A stretch of 64,000 nt of DNA, from contig NZ_LR027852.1 in NCBI RefSeq assembly GCF_900607235.1, positions 124,001 through 188,000 of the forward strand, in the 5' to 3' direction. Below the pieces are notes generated by a model. It was not told the origin of the DNA. It ran no database searches and saw only the letters and a program-made list of their open reading frames with translations. Shown here piece by piece: positions 47,610 through 58,674 of this stretch. The stretch is from Olivibacter jilunii. Lineage in GTDB: Bacteria; Bacteroidota; Bacteroidia; Sphingobacteriales; Sphingobacteriaceae. Position 1 is the first letter of the stretch, and each line of letters opens with the position of its first letter. Made by a program: the position numbers and the translations under genes.

Positions 47610-47759
47610 ATGGGAAAAGGAGATAAAAAAACCAAAAGAGGGAAGATCACGATGGGTTCATTCGGAAAAACGAGACCTCATAAGCAAAAAAAAATCGCAG
47701 CAGCAACGGCGGTTGTAGAAGAAAAGGCCACAGTAAGTGCTAAAAATAAAAAGGGTTGA
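47610..47759 (+). CDS. 30S ribosomal protein Thx
   Basis: A 49-residue, strongly basic protein: MGKGDKKTKRGKITMGSFGK, then TRPHKQKK and an alanine-rich tail. It matches Bacteroidota Thx proteins (GKGDKKTKRGK-GSxGKTRP), which bind the 30S subunit head. The gene is too short for many gene callers. Its last codons form one arm of the hairpin that terminates the convergent ompH gene. Confidence 0.85.
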   Translation: MGKGDKKTKRGKITMGSFGKTRPHKQKKIAAATAVVEEKATVSAKNKKG

Positions 47760-47774
47760 TATTCATCAACCCTT
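47751..47774 (-). terminator. Terminator of ompH, overlapping the thx 3' end
   Basis: A 10-bp perfect stem, AAGGGTTGAT and its complement, with loop ATTC. On the minus strand it is followed by TTTTTATTTTT, and lies 25 bp past the ompH stop. The stem includes the thx stop codon. Confidence 0.75.
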
Positions 47775-47798
47775 CCTTATAACCTATTTAAACGTTAA

Positions 47799-48401
47799 TT
47801 ATTTCTTTTCCTTTTTATAAGCAGCATTTAAGCCGTCTACCACTTCTTTGGTGATTTCAAGGCTCTCATCTGCGAACAGTACACCCGGGTTTCCTTTGGC
47901 ATAAGTTAATACAAATTTATAGCCTTTCTCTTTCGCATGCGATTTAAGGTAATCGGCTACCTTGTTGTATAACTTTTCTTGTTCTTGGGCTTCATCATTG
48001 GCAAATGACTGATTCGCATTCTGGTTGAATTTGCCGAGCTCTTCCTGCTTACGTGCCAAACGTTCTTCTGTACTTTGGCGCTGTTCTGCACTCATGGTAG
48101 CAGCGTTTTTTTGGTACTCAGCCACTTCACGTTGAAAAGCATTGCCTTTCGCTTGTAGCTCGCTCTGTGTCTTTTTTGCTTTTTCCTGAAGCTTGGCTTG
48201 CATATCTTTAAAGTACTCATAATTGGCTAATAGCGAATCAGAGTTTACATATACGATCTGTCCTTCAGTGGCTGCGGCAGCAGTGCTGTCTTTGCCGGAC
48301 TTAGCCGCCGGTTTATTTGCATTGTTATTACATGATACTGCAGCCACAGCCAGCATCAAGCCTAATGAAATTTTTGCTATAGAAGCGAATGGTTTGTTCA
48401 T
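47799..48401 (-). CDS. OmpH/Skp-like periplasmic chaperone, lipoprotein form
   Basis: 200 residues. The signal ends in a lipobox (AAVSC), unlike E. coli Skp. The domain (50-195) starts IVYVNSDSLLANYEYFKDM, has a long coiled coil (residues 70-150, rich in K, E, Q and A) and closes with FVLTYAKGNPGVLFADESLEITKEVVDGL. It is expected to hold outer-membrane proteins during transit. Confidence 0.85.
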   Translation of the reverse strand: MNKPFASIAKISLGLMLAVAAVSCNNNANKPAAKSGKDSTAAAATEGQIVYVNSDSLLANYEYFKDMQAKLQEKAKKTQSELQAKGNAFQREVAEYQKNAATMSAEQRQSTEERLARKQEELGKFNQNANQSFANDEAQEQEKLYNKVADYLKSHAKEKGYKFVLTYAKGNPGVLFADESLEITKEVVDGLNAAYKKEKK

Positions 48402-48440
48402 CTTATGTCTTTATTGTTTAATTTCTATGCAATCAAAACG

Positions 48441-48472
48441 CAAACCTAACATAAAAATCATATACTAAGCAA
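48441..48472 (-). promoter_or_regulatory. Promoter of the ompH gene
   Basis: On the minus strand TAGGTTTG (48441-48448) fits TAnnTTTG and is preceded by TTG after 21 bases (48470-48472). The ompH start is 40 nt downstream. Confidence 0.5.
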
Positions 48473-48606
48473 TTTTTTTTTAAATGCGCGCGGGAATCAT
48501 GCATATTGAGAAACCGATTTTATGAGGTGTATGTCAGCAAAAAATTGACTGGATAGGAAAGGAATTGTAGGCGTTCCCATCCTATTCTCTGTGTTTTTTT
48601 ATCTAG

Positions 48607-50658
<2,052 letters not shown>

Positions 50659-50678
50659 TAAAGGGCATAAGGTGATAG

Positions 50679-50714
50679 GGTATAGGGTGTAAGGCTTTCC
50701 TTAAACCTTATACC
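50679..50714. terminator. Imperfect hairpin between gyrB and the convergent hydrolase
   Basis: GGTATAGGGTGTAAGG pairs with CCTTAAACCTTATACC (14 of 16, the others G-T type) with loop CTTT. It could terminate transcription in both directions. The sequence is one of the local word repeats (ATAAGGTGATAGGGTATAGGG). Confidence 0.5.
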
Positions 50715-50729
50715 TTTCTACCTTCTCCC

Positions 50730-52007
50730 TCATCGAAGGAAATTAACCAAGCCTATTACTAAATCGCTGTTTAACGGGAGGTTTGGATTTGAATAAGTCT
50801 TCAAGTTAGCTTCTTTATTTGCAGGTGCTGTTTTTAGTGTATGGTTCATGTTTTTTATAAGTAAGAGCGTGGCTTTGGGATTCGCTGCTTTTAACTTTTC
50901 GGCGTGGCTGGTCGGTACTTGCAAATCCGTAGTGCCTCCCACAATCAGGATTGGTATTTTTAACTTCCTGATTTCTTCTTCGGGATTGATTTTGAAAGAC
51001 GAAATAAGGAAGGGTTGTATAGCCGGGGCAAATAAACTATTGAGCTCGGTCGGAACATTATTTGTCATTTTTCCCTGTTTCAGCAGGTTGATAATTGACG
51101 TAGCTTCTTTAACTAAGGAAGGTTGTGTTAATAATTGATTTTCTAACACAGTAGCAAGATTTTCTCCCGGGCCGCATAAAGAAACAACGGCGTCCGGATT
51201 CAGCTGCTCCGATGCAATAATGCCGATGTTTGAACCTTCGCTATGACCTATAATAAACAGCTTTTGAAATTTTTTTTGATTTTTGAGAAATGTTCCAAGA
51301 ATCACCGCGTCATCTACAAAGTCGTTAAACACCAAGTTATTTTGGCTTGTCTGAAAGTTTACACTTTCGCCGATCAAACGCTTATCGTATCGGAAACTGG
51401 CGATGCCGTTATCCGCTAACGCTTCCGCTAATAATAAGTAACTGTTGGCTTTCACACCATAAAGGTTGTTGCCATTGCGATCCGTAGGACCGCTACCCGC
51501 AATGATTAAAGCGACGGGAGTACCCGCTTGCGGATTTTTTGGTGTCATAAGAGTTCCGCTGATAATACCTCCATTTACTTTGATTTTTAACGCCTCTTCG
51601 GGGAAATTAGCCGGGCTCCTATTGGTGTTGGCCCTGATTTTGGGTTGTTGTTGCATTAAAAAAGCCGAAATATCTCCGCTCGTGTTAAAATGGAATGTTA
51701 AGGGAACAATATAATCTTTAAAAGTGGCTTGCAGTATCAACGAGTTGTTATTATTAGTAATGCTATCGAGTGGTTCTACCTGCTCAAAAGCACCAAATTG
51801 CTGGTTAATACCCTTCCATATCTTCGATAATGTTGCTGGGTTAACCTTCGCTTTAAAATCAGCTGAAGTAAGATCAAGTGCTTCCTTGTAGTTGGAATCA
51901 ACCATGAGCGAGATGAATTTTGCCGCCTTATTGCCGTTTGTGTTTTGCGCTTTTCCGCTATAAATGCTCAAGAATAATAAGGTAAAGAGAATAAAAAGGT
52001 AACGCAT
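50730..52007 (-). CDS. Secreted alpha/beta hydrolase with DUF3887-like N-terminus
   Basis: 425 residues with a signal peptide (FLSIYSGKAQ). Residues 25-115 look like DUF3887 (AAKFISLMVDSNYKEALDLTSADFKAKV). The hydrolase domain has PVALIIAGSGPTDRNGNN (oxyanion region), SFRYDKRLIGES, the nucleophile elbow GHSEGS (Ser near 256), and a C-terminal acid/His pair in LIVGGTTDLQVP and NMNHTLK. A periplasmic esterase or peptidase is likely. Confidence 0.83.
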   Translation of the reverse strand: MRYLFILFTLLFLSIYSGKAQNTNGNKAAKFISLMVDSNYKEALDLTSADFKAKVNPATLSKIWKGINQQFGAFEQVEPLDSITNNNNSLILQATFKDYIVPLTFHFNTSGDISAFLMQQQPKIRANTNRSPANFPEEALKIKVNGGIISGTLMTPKNPQAGTPVALIIAGSGPTDRNGNNLYGVKANSYLLLAEALADNGIASFRYDKRLIGESVNFQTSQNNLVFNDFVDDAVILGTFLKNQKKFQKLFIIGHSEGSNIGIIASEQLNPDAVVSLCGPGENLATVLENQLLTQPSLVKEATSIINLLKQGKMTNNVPTELNSLFAPAIQPFLISSFKINPEEEIRKLKIPILIVGGTTDLQVPTSHAEKLKAANPKATLLLIKNMNHTLKTAPANKEANLKTYSNPNLPLNSDLVIGLVNFLR

Positions 52008-52109
52008 AAAATGAAAAATTTTCCTTAAGATATAAAAATTATACGACTATCGGCTTTTCTCCCTAAAATAGGGATTACCTTCAGTGAACTCCCTTTGGTC
52101 GGTTTCGCC

Positions 52110-52140
52110 TTTAACATACAGATGAAGGTGTTTATATTAA
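52110..52140 (+). repeat. Flank repeat shared with 18789-18819
   Basis: TTTAACATACAGATG then AAGGTGTTTATATTA; differs from the other copy by a few substitutions and one indel. It lies directly left of element copy C. Confidence 0.7.
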
Positions 52141-52562
52141 TTTGATCTCTCTTTACCTTGATGCAAAGAGAGGCAAACATCAAGGCTTTGTAGACTACCT
52201 TGCACCTGATGGCAAAGCATCACTGGCGCGTATTGGAGCCGTTTCACTTCCTCAATCCGCTTGGATACTACAATATGAGCAGAGGAGCAAATGCTTTGCT
52301 GCTCGTTGCGTCGGTATCCTCCAAGGCCATGTAAGTACTTCGGGACGGTTTTGCAAGGGGTTGGGAAGAACGGCCTCACAGCGTGAGCGTTAAAAAGATT
52401 TAGGATAGCCAAGGCAAAAAAATCATGTGAAAAAGTGAAGCGTGGCTTGGAGGGAGGAGCGGCTCCACATGATTTGAGCGATGGACCTAAATCTTTAGCG
52501 AAGGATGTGCAGCCTTGAACTTTTGGTTCTTTTCTTTCAAAGAGAAAAGAACAAATATTTTA
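52141..52562 (+). repeat. Structured dispersed element, copy C
   Basis: About 420 bp, core 85% identical to copy A but in opposite orientation. Stems: CTCTCTTT (52147-52154 / 52165-52172), GCAAAGCAT (52212-52220 / 52291-52299), AAAGATTTAGG (52394-52404 / 52486-52496), AAATCATGTG (52420-52429 / 52466-52475) and the end hairpin GTTCTTTTCT (52526-52535 / 52543-52552). No terminal inverted repeats as long as those of copy B were found. The rest of the gap to valS (52563-52720) has nothing recognised. Confidence 0.75.
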
Positions 52563-52720
52563 TAAAAAAACTGACTAAAAAATCCTTCCTTTTCTAAAAG
52601 CAAACACCTGTTGCTTTTAGGAGTTATATCCGACAGTTATAAAAATTATATGGTACTTGCTAGCGAAAATAGCTCATTGCTGAAAGCCGATCTCCATTTC
52701 CAAATAAGCGAATTTTATAG

Positions 52721-52728
52721 TAGGTTTG
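52721..52728 (+). promoter_or_regulatory. Promoter -7 element of valS
   Basis: TAGGTTTG fits TAnnTTTG, 46 nt before the valS ATG. Confidence 0.45.
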
Positions 52729-52774
52729 CACCTCTTTATATGTATACAATAGTATACTAAATGTTATTTATACC

Positions 52775-55420
52775 ATGAGCATAGCGAAGACATACAACCC
52801 CAAAGAAACCGAAGATAAATGGTATGCCTATTGGCTGGAAAAGAAGTTTTTCCGTTCTATACCGGATGGTAGAGAACCCTATACGATTGTCATGCCTCCT
52901 CCTAACGTCACGGGCGTATTGCACATGGGACATATGCTAAATAATACGATTCAGGATGTATTAATTCGCCGTGCCCGGATGCAGGGTAAAAATGCCTGTT
53001 GGGTGCCCGGTACCGATCATGCGTCTATCGCAACCGAGGCAAAGGTAGTCGCTATGCTTAAAGAGCGCGGAATCAATAAAAGCGATATCACACGTGAAGA
53101 ATTCTTGAAATACGCTTGGGAATGGAAGGAAAAATACGGCGGAATTATTCTCGATCAATTGCGAAAGCTGGGAGCCTCGTGCGATTGGGACCGGACGCGC
53201 TTCACTATGGAACCCGACTTGAGCGATGCGGTAATTGATACATTTATTCACCTTTATAAGAAGGGGTATATCTACCGAGGTATCCGCATGATTAACTGGG
53301 ATCCGCAGGGTAAAACCGCTGTCTCAGATGAAGAAGTAATTCGCAAAGAGGTAAACCAGAAGCTGTATTATATCCAGTATCAAGTTGTAGACACCAACGA
53401 AGAACGAACAACGAATAACCAACAACGATCGTACATCACCATCGCAACAACCCGGCCGGAAACGATTATGGCTGACACGGCCGTTTGTATCAATCCGAAT
53501 GACGAACGCTATCAGCATTTAAAAGGAAAGAAAGTACTGGTTCCTATAATAAACAGGGAAATACCCATCATTGAGGATGAGTATGTTGAGATGGAATTTG
53601 GTACAGGTTGTTTAAAAGTAACGCCGGCACATGATCTGAACGACTATGAGCTGGGCCTGAAGCATAAATTAGAGGTTGTCGACATCTTAAATGACGATGG
53701 AACGCTAAATGAAAAAGCGCAGATATTAGTAGGAGAGGATCGCTTTATCGCCCGTAAAAAAATTGCTAAAATGCTGGAAGAAGCAGGGCAATTGGAAAAG
53801 GTTGAAGATTATAAGTCGCAGGTTGGCTTTTCAGAGCGGACCGATGCAGCTATTGAACCAAAGCTATCTATGCAATGGTTTTGTAAGATGGAGCACCTTG
53901 CAAAGCCGGCACTGGATTACGTGCTTAGTGGTGAGGTTAAACTAATTCCTGACAAATTTATCAATAGCTATCGCCATTGGATGGAGCATGTTAAAGATTG
54001 GAATATATCGAGGCAACTCTGGTGGGGCCAACGAATCCCGGCTTGGTACAATGAAAATCAAGATTGGGTTGTAGCTAAAACTGAAGAGGAAGCGATAGTC
54101 GAGTTTGAGCGCTTGGGAAAAAGCACAAAGGGCATTTATCAGGAGGAGGACGTGCTAGATACTTGGTTTTCGTCAGGCTTATGGCCTATATCCGTTTTTG
54201 ACGGATTTAAAGAGCCAAACGGAGCCGATATCAATTATTATTATCCTACAAATGATTTGGTAACAGCGCCTGAAATATTGTTTTTCTGGGTAGCGCGTAT
54301 GATGATTGCAGGGCACGAATTTCGAGGAAAGGCACCATTTAAAAATGTCTACCTTACCGGTATCGTGCGCGACAAACTTGGACGGAAAATGTCTAAATCA
54401 TTGGGGAATTCGCCGGATCCGATTGAGTTGATGGATCAATATGGTACGGATGGCGTGCGTGTTGGAATGTTGTTGTCGTCTCCTGCAGGTAATGACCTCA
54501 TGTTTGATGTGGCCTACTGCGAGCAGGGCCGAAATTTTGCCAACAAGATTTGGAATGCCTTCCGATTAGTTAAAGGCTGGGAAACGGTTAACAAACCGGC
54601 AACAAAAGCAGAGCTTAAAACCGTGGAATGGTTTGAGAGCCGCTTTAGTGAAGCTGTGATCGAAGTAGAGGAGCATTTCGCCGCCTATAGACTTTCTGAT
54701 GCGCTCATGACCATTTACAAGCTTATATGGGATGATTTCTGCTCCTGGTATCTTGAACTGGTAAAGCCGGCTTATCAACAGCCTATTGCTAAAGATCTAT
54801 TGACCTTTACGATCGACTTTTTTGAGCAGGTATTGGCCCTTGCTCATCCTTTTATGCCATTTATCACGGAGGAGCTATGGCACGATGAATTGTTTGGAAG
54901 TCGGAGTGCGTTGGATTGCTGTATTGTGGCAGCCTATCCTAAGGCTTCAAAGATCGATCGGGAGCTTCTAAATGACTTTCAGGTGGTTCAGCAAGTTGTT
55001 TCTGAAATACGTAACGTGCGAAACACGAAACAAATTTCTCCTAAAGAGACACTTCCACTTGCTATCAAAGTGAATACCGATATTGCTTACGAAAACTATT
55101 TAGATAGTATCAGAAAATTGGCGAACATCAGCGACGTAAGCTTCGTTTCGGAGCAACAAGTGGGGACGGCAGCATTTATAGCAGGCAAGGATGAGTTTTT
55201 TGTAAGCATAGCTCAAAATATTGATGTGAAGGCCGAGCGTGAGCGAATAACAAATGAAATCACGTATTTACAAGGTTTCCTGAAATCGGTGAACGCAAAA
55301 CTATCAAACGAGCGATTTGTACAAAACGCGAAGCCGGAGATCGTGCAGAATGAGCGTAATAAGCAAGCAGATGCACTTGCGAAGATTAAAATTTTAGAAG
55401 AAAGTTTGGCGTCACTTTAA
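52775..55420 (+). CDS. valS: Valyl-tRNA synthetase
   Basis: 881 residues. Class I landmarks: PPPNVTGVLHMGHMLNNTIQD (HIGH motif as HMGH), the editing domain with TRPETIMADTAV and GTGCLKVTPAHDLNDY, DVLDTWFSSGLWP, and KMSKS in GRKMSKSLGNSPDP; a C-terminal coiled coil binds tRNA. Residues 206-219 (DTNEERTTNNQQRS) are extra compared with the usual spacing before the editing motif and are encoded by a dispersed intergenic word (see findings). Confidence 0.97.
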   Translation: MSIAKTYNPKETEDKWYAYWLEKKFFRSIPDGREPYTIVMPPPNVTGVLHMGHMLNNTIQDVLIRRARMQGKNACWVPGTDHASIATEAKVVAMLKERGINKSDITREEFLKYAWEWKEKYGGIILDQLRKLGASCDWDRTRFTMEPDLSDAVIDTFIHLYKKGYIYRGIRMINWDPQGKTAVSDEEVIRKEVNQKLYYIQYQVVDTNEERTTNNQQRSYITIATTRPETIMADTAVCINPNDERYQHLKGKKVLVPIINREIPIIEDEYVEMEFGTGCLKVTPAHDLNDYELGLKHKLEVVDILNDDGTLNEKAQILVGEDRFIARKKIAKMLEEAGQLEKVEDYKSQVGFSERTDAAIEPKLSMQWFCKMEHLAKPALDYVLSGEVKLIPDKFINSYRHWMEHVKDWNISRQLWWGQRIPAWYNENQDWVVAKTEEEAIVEFERLGKSTKGIYQEEDVLDTWFSSGLWPISVFDGFKEPNGADINYYYPTNDLVTAPEILFFWVARMMIAGHEFRGKAPFKNVYLTGIVRDKLGRKMSKSLGNSPDPIELMDQYGTDGVRVGMLLSSPAGNDLMFDVAYCEQGRNFANKIWNAFRLVKGWETVNKPATKAELKTVEWFESRFSEAVIEVEEHFAAYRLSDALMTIYKLIWDDFCSWYLELVKPAYQQPIAKDLLTFTIDFFEQVLALAHPFMPFITEELWHDELFGSRSALDCCIVAAYPKASKIDRELLNDFQVVQQVVSEIRNVRNTKQISPKETLPLAIKVNTDIAYENYLDSIRKLANISDVSFVSEQQVGTAAFIAGKDEFFVSIAQNIDVKAERERITNEITYLQGFLKSVNAKLSNERFVQNAKPEIVQNERNKQADALAKIKILEESLASL
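53405..53428 (+). repeat. Intergenic word embedded in valS
   Basis: CGAACAACGAATAACC followed by AACAACGA; 22 of 24 bases match the reverse complement of 3725-3748 in the gap after the ABC exporter. Confidence 0.7.
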
Positions 55421-55502
55421 TGTTACTATTCCGTTTTCGATAGCTCAAAGCTTTTATTATCTTCGTGAGGATATTAAATTATAAAAACTTAAAGTTATTA
55501 AC

Positions 55503-56147
55503 ATGAAAAGAATTCTCAGTCTAGCACTTATCGGCTTTGTTCTAGCATCTTGCGGTGGTGCTTCCAAAAAGGAAGAGAAAGCGGCCGATCAGGACCCGAA
55601 TTTAATCACTTGCGAGGGCATCGGTAAAGTAAAATTAAGCTATAGCCATGCGGATCTTGAAAAGGAATTTGGCGCCGATAAATTGGCTGATACAACGAAG
55701 GAAGTAGAAGGTAAGAAAGTGAGCGTTACTAAAGTATTCAAAGATACACCTGAAGAAGTAACAGTATTTTGGGCAGAAACGACTGCTCCTTTTACCAAGG
55801 CGGTGAAATTGAGCGTATCGGATGAAATGGGACCCTATCAATTGGAAGAAGGTATTCGAGTAGGTTCCACATTAAAAGATATGGTAAAAGCAAATAACTT
55901 TTTGCCGGTTACGTTTACTAACTTTTATGCTAATGTGGATGGTTTTGCTCGTATTGAGAGCTTCAATGACGGTGATTTAGGTCAGAAGTATCCTTGTTTA
56001 GGGGGTGTATTGGATATAGATAGAACCGATAACCTGGAAGTTACATTGCTGGATGAATTTAAAAAGGAGAATCCGGTCAAATCTAATCATAAGGCCATGA
56101 ACTTTATCTATGCTAATGTGGTAGAATTAAGTGTTTCTGCCAAATAG
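55503..56147 (+). CDS. Lipoprotein of unknown function
   Basis: 214 residues with a lipobox (VLASC). The start of the mature part is charged (GGASKKEEKAADQD). The body has GIGKVKLSYSHADLEKEFGADKLAD and LEEGIRVGSTLKDMVKANNF, a pattern seen in small envelope proteins with a BLIP/SmpA-like fold, but I do not recognise the family. It is followed by a terminator. Confidence 0.75.
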   Translation: MKRILSLALIGFVLASCGGASKKEEKAADQDPNLITCEGIGKVKLSYSHADLEKEFGADKLADTTKEVEGKKVSVTKVFKDTPEEVTVFWAETTAPFTKAVKLSVSDEMGPYQLEEGIRVGSTLKDMVKANNFLPVTFTNFYANVDGFARIESFNDGDLGQKYPCLGGVLDIDRTDNLEVTLLDEFKKENPVKSNHKAMNFIYANVVELSVSAK

Positions 56148-56180
56148 ATAGATCGCGATATATAATAGACATATCTTTGT

Positions 56181-56216
56181 TAAGCCGTTTGTTTACAAAA
56201 ACAACGGCTTATTTTA
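56181..56216. terminator. Bidirectional terminator
   Basis: TAAGCCGTT pairs with AACGGCTTA; TATTTTATTT follows on the plus strand. It serves the lipoprotein and overlaps the 3' end of the convergent HsdR-N gene. Confidence 0.65.
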
Positions 56217-56670
56217 TTTCGTGGTAGAAAGGAATGTCTTCCAAGAAACGGTAACTTTCCTTTTCATGGTCAATGAGACAGTAATAGTGTTCTAAGCCGT
56301 TGCTCACAACCAGGTAAGGAACTTTATGAACCATATTGTATCGTGCGATCTGTTCGAATACGGCCTGCGTGATTTTTATTGAAGGAGCCTTTAGCTCTGC
56401 TATTAATAGGCGTTTACCCGAGGGATTAAAAACTACGATATCGGTGCGTTTCTGCAGTGAGTTTAATTTTAGTCCGCCTTCACTTTGAATCAATGCTTTA
56501 GGGAAACCCTTAGCTTGTATAAGATGTTGAATCCAATGTTGCCGTACCCATTCTTCGGGCGTTAATAAGAGATGTTTTTTTCTTAACTCATCATAAATGA
56601 ACAGGCGATGTTCATCTTTGCTGAGTTTTAGCGGATAGGAGGGGAGATTAAGTGGAATGGGGCTTAACAT
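56209..56670 (-). CDS. HsdR N-terminal domain protein (PD-(D/E)xK nuclease-like)
   Basis: 153 residues, only the nuclease-type N-terminal domain of type I restriction HsdR (HSDR_N_2). The active-site-like residues are in TDIVVFN and LLIAELKAP (E-x-K). No helicase, HsdM or HsdS follows, so it is not a restriction system. This solitary form next to holA is common in Bacteroidota; a role in DNA repair or replication is a guess. Confidence 0.8.
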   Translation of the reverse strand: MLSPIPLNLPSYPLKLSKDEHRLFIYDELRKKHLLLTPEEWVRQHWIQHLIQAKGFPKALIQSEGGLKLNSLQKRTDIVVFNPSGKRLLIAELKAPSIKITQAVFEQIARYNMVHKVPYLVVSNGLEHYYCLIDHEKESYRFLEDIPFYHEIK

Positions 56671-56749
56671 AATGACCGTGTTTGCGGATGTCTTAAAGAT
56701 ACAAAGCTAGGGAGATTTTTTTAATTAGTTATAAGTTGTACGTTATATA

Positions 56750-57470
56750 GTTAGTAGGGAGTAGTTAATAGGGAGTAGTTAATAGGGAGTAGTTAATAGG
56801 GAGTAGTTAATAGGGAGTAGTTAGTAGGGAGTAGGAAGTATGACAGGTTCACAGCTAACAGGTTCCCTTGTTCACTAATAAGGGAGTTAGTAGGGAGTAG
56901 GAAGTAGTTAGTAGGAAGTATGACAGGTTCACAGCTAACAGGTTCCCTTGTTCACTAATAAGGGAGTTAGTAGTTAGTAGGGAGTAGTTAGTAGGGAGTA
57001 GTTAGTAGGGAGTATGACAGGTTCACTGCTAACAGGTTCCCTTGTTCACTAATAAGGGAGTTAGTAGTTAGTAGGGATTAGTTAATAGGGAAGTAGTTAG
57101 TAGGGAGTAGTTAGTAGGGGAGTAGGAAGTAGTTAGTAGGAAGTATGACAGGTTCACAGCTAACAGGTTCCCTTGTTCACTAATAAGGGAGTTAGTAGTT
57201 AGTAGTTAGTAGTTAGTAGGGAGTAGGAAGTAGTTAGTAGGAAGTATGACAGGTTCACTGCTAACAGGTTCCCTTGTTCACTAATAAGGGAGTTAGTAGT
57301 TAGTAGGGATTAGTTAATAGGGAAGTAGTTAGTAGGGAGTAGTTAGTAGGAAGTATGACAGGTTCACTGCTAACAGGTTCCCTTGTTCACTAATAAGGGA
57401 GTTAGTAGTTAGTAGTTAGTAGGAAGTATGACAGGTTCACTGCTAACAGGTTCCCTTGTTCACTAATAGC
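56750..57470. repeat. Composite repeat array between hsdR-N and holA
   Basis: Seven copies of a ~55-bp block, each starting TGACAGGTTCAC (56841, 56921, 57015, 57145, 57247, 57356, 57429) and running through GCTAACAGGTTCCCTTG, TTCACTAATAAGGGAG. Blocks contain CCCTT/AAGGG hairpin arms. Between them are variable runs of GTTAGTAG, GGGAGTAG and GGAAGTAG. The array opens with five copies of a 14-bp unit AGGGAGTAGTTAAT. Spacing varies from 73 to 130 bp. It lies in a 970-bp gap between divergent genes; no cas genes are near. Confidence 0.85.
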
Positions 57471-57641
57471 AGTCGCAGCGGCCGTAGCAAAAGCCTATGC
57501 TTATAGCTTACTGCTTATAGCTTAAAGCTTACCGCTGACAGTTGTCAAACCTTAAAAATTATTGTTATTTTGCAGCGTGGTCTAGCCTATACCTAGGCTA
57601 ATTGATAGTTCCCTGTTAGCCCATTAGATTAATAAAAGAAT
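57471..57641. other. holA upstream region with word repeat
   Basis: Contains CCTATGCTTATAGCTTACTG and AGCTTAAAGCTTACCGCTGA (57498-57537), the AGCTTA word family, then a region with GTTATTTTGCAGC that only loosely resembles a promoter. holA starts at 57642. Confidence 0.45.
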
Positions 57642-58649
57642 ATGAGTGCATCTAACATTTTAGCCGATATCAATAAGAGAAAGCTGAAACCGATTTATCT
57701 TTTGCATGGAGAAGAAGCATACTACATTGACTTGATAGTCCATGCTTTAGAGAATAAGGTGCTGAGTGAAGCTGAAAAGGGTTTTAATCAAACGATTCTA
57801 TATGGAAAGGATACAGACTGGGTTACGATCTTGAATACAGCTAAACGATATCCGATGATGAGCGACTATCAAGTTGTCATTATAAAAGAGGCTCAGAATT
57901 TAAAATGGGATAAGGCAGATGAGTTTTTTCAAGCTTATGTGGAGAAACCTTTAACAACTACCGTATTAGCTTTTGCGTACAAATATAGCAAGTTTGATAA
58001 GCGGAAAAAGATATATAAGGCCATTGAAAAGAGCGGGGTTGTGCTTGAATCCGCTAAGATTTATGATAATAAATTAGCACCCTGGATTGATGAGTATGTA
58101 AAGGAGCGTGGGATGAAGATCCATCCACAAGCTGCAGCGATGATGGGTGAATATTTAGGTACAGAGCTTTCGAAAGTAGCAAATGAGTTAGACAAGATGA
58201 TGCTCAATGTGCCAAAGGATAGGGAAATAGGTGTTACAGACGTTCAAAATAATATCGGGATAAGTAAAGATTTTAATATTTTCGAACTGAATACCGCCCT
58301 GGGAAAAAAGGATGTCTTAAAGGTAAATCAGATCATCGATTATTTTTCTGCTAATCCGAAATCCAATCCGATTCCCGTCGTGATGGGATCGCTATACGGT
58401 TATTTTTCAAAAATCTTGAAATTTCATTATTTGCCTGATAAAAGCCAGCAAAGCGCTGCCAAAGAATTAGGGGTTCATCCCTTTTTTGTGAAAGATTATG
58501 AGTTGGCAGCCCGGAATTATCCGATTATGAAACTGTTTCATATTATCGGCTATCTTCGGGAGTACGATTTAAAGTCGAAGGGAGTAGATGCCTTTAATCT
58601 CGAAGCCGAAGATTTGCTGAAGGAAATGATGTTTAAGGTTTTACATTAA
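57642..58649 (+). CDS. holA: DNA polymerase III delta subunit
   Basis: Clamp-loader wrench of the replisome that opens the beta clamp. 335 residues: ILADINKRKLKPIYLLHGEEAYYIDLIVHAL at the start, TVLAFAYKYSKFDKRKKIYKAI, and the helical collar domain with ELDKMMLNV and DFNIFELNTALGKKD. It is a full-length HolA. It lies divergent to the HsdR-N gene across the repeat array. Confidence 0.92.
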   Translation: MSASNILADINKRKLKPIYLLHGEEAYYIDLIVHALENKVLSEAEKGFNQTILYGKDTDWVTILNTAKRYPMMSDYQVVIIKEAQNLKWDKADEFFQAYVEKPLTTTVLAFAYKYSKFDKRKKIYKAIEKSGVVLESAKIYDNKLAPWIDEYVKERGMKIHPQAAAMMGEYLGTELSKVANELDKMMLNVPKDREIGVTDVQNNIGISKDFNIFELNTALGKKDVLKVNQIIDYFSANPKSNPIPVVMGSLYGYFSKILKFHYLPDKSQQSAAKELGVHPFFVKDYELAARNYPIMKLFHIIGYLREYDLKSKGVDAFNLEAEDLLKEMMFKVLH

Positions 58650-58674
58650 TAAGGCTCCATCAAGAAATAAATAG

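Noticed and set aside
56209-56670. A type I restriction system
   Set aside because: Only the nuclease-like domain is present; there is no helicase, methylase or specificity gene within reach.
56750-57470. CRISPR array
   Set aside because: Blocks of ~55 bp with regular-looking gaps suggest one at first glance, but the gaps are themselves made of TTAGTAG/GGGAGTAG words, they vary from about 18 to 75 bp, and no cas gene is present.
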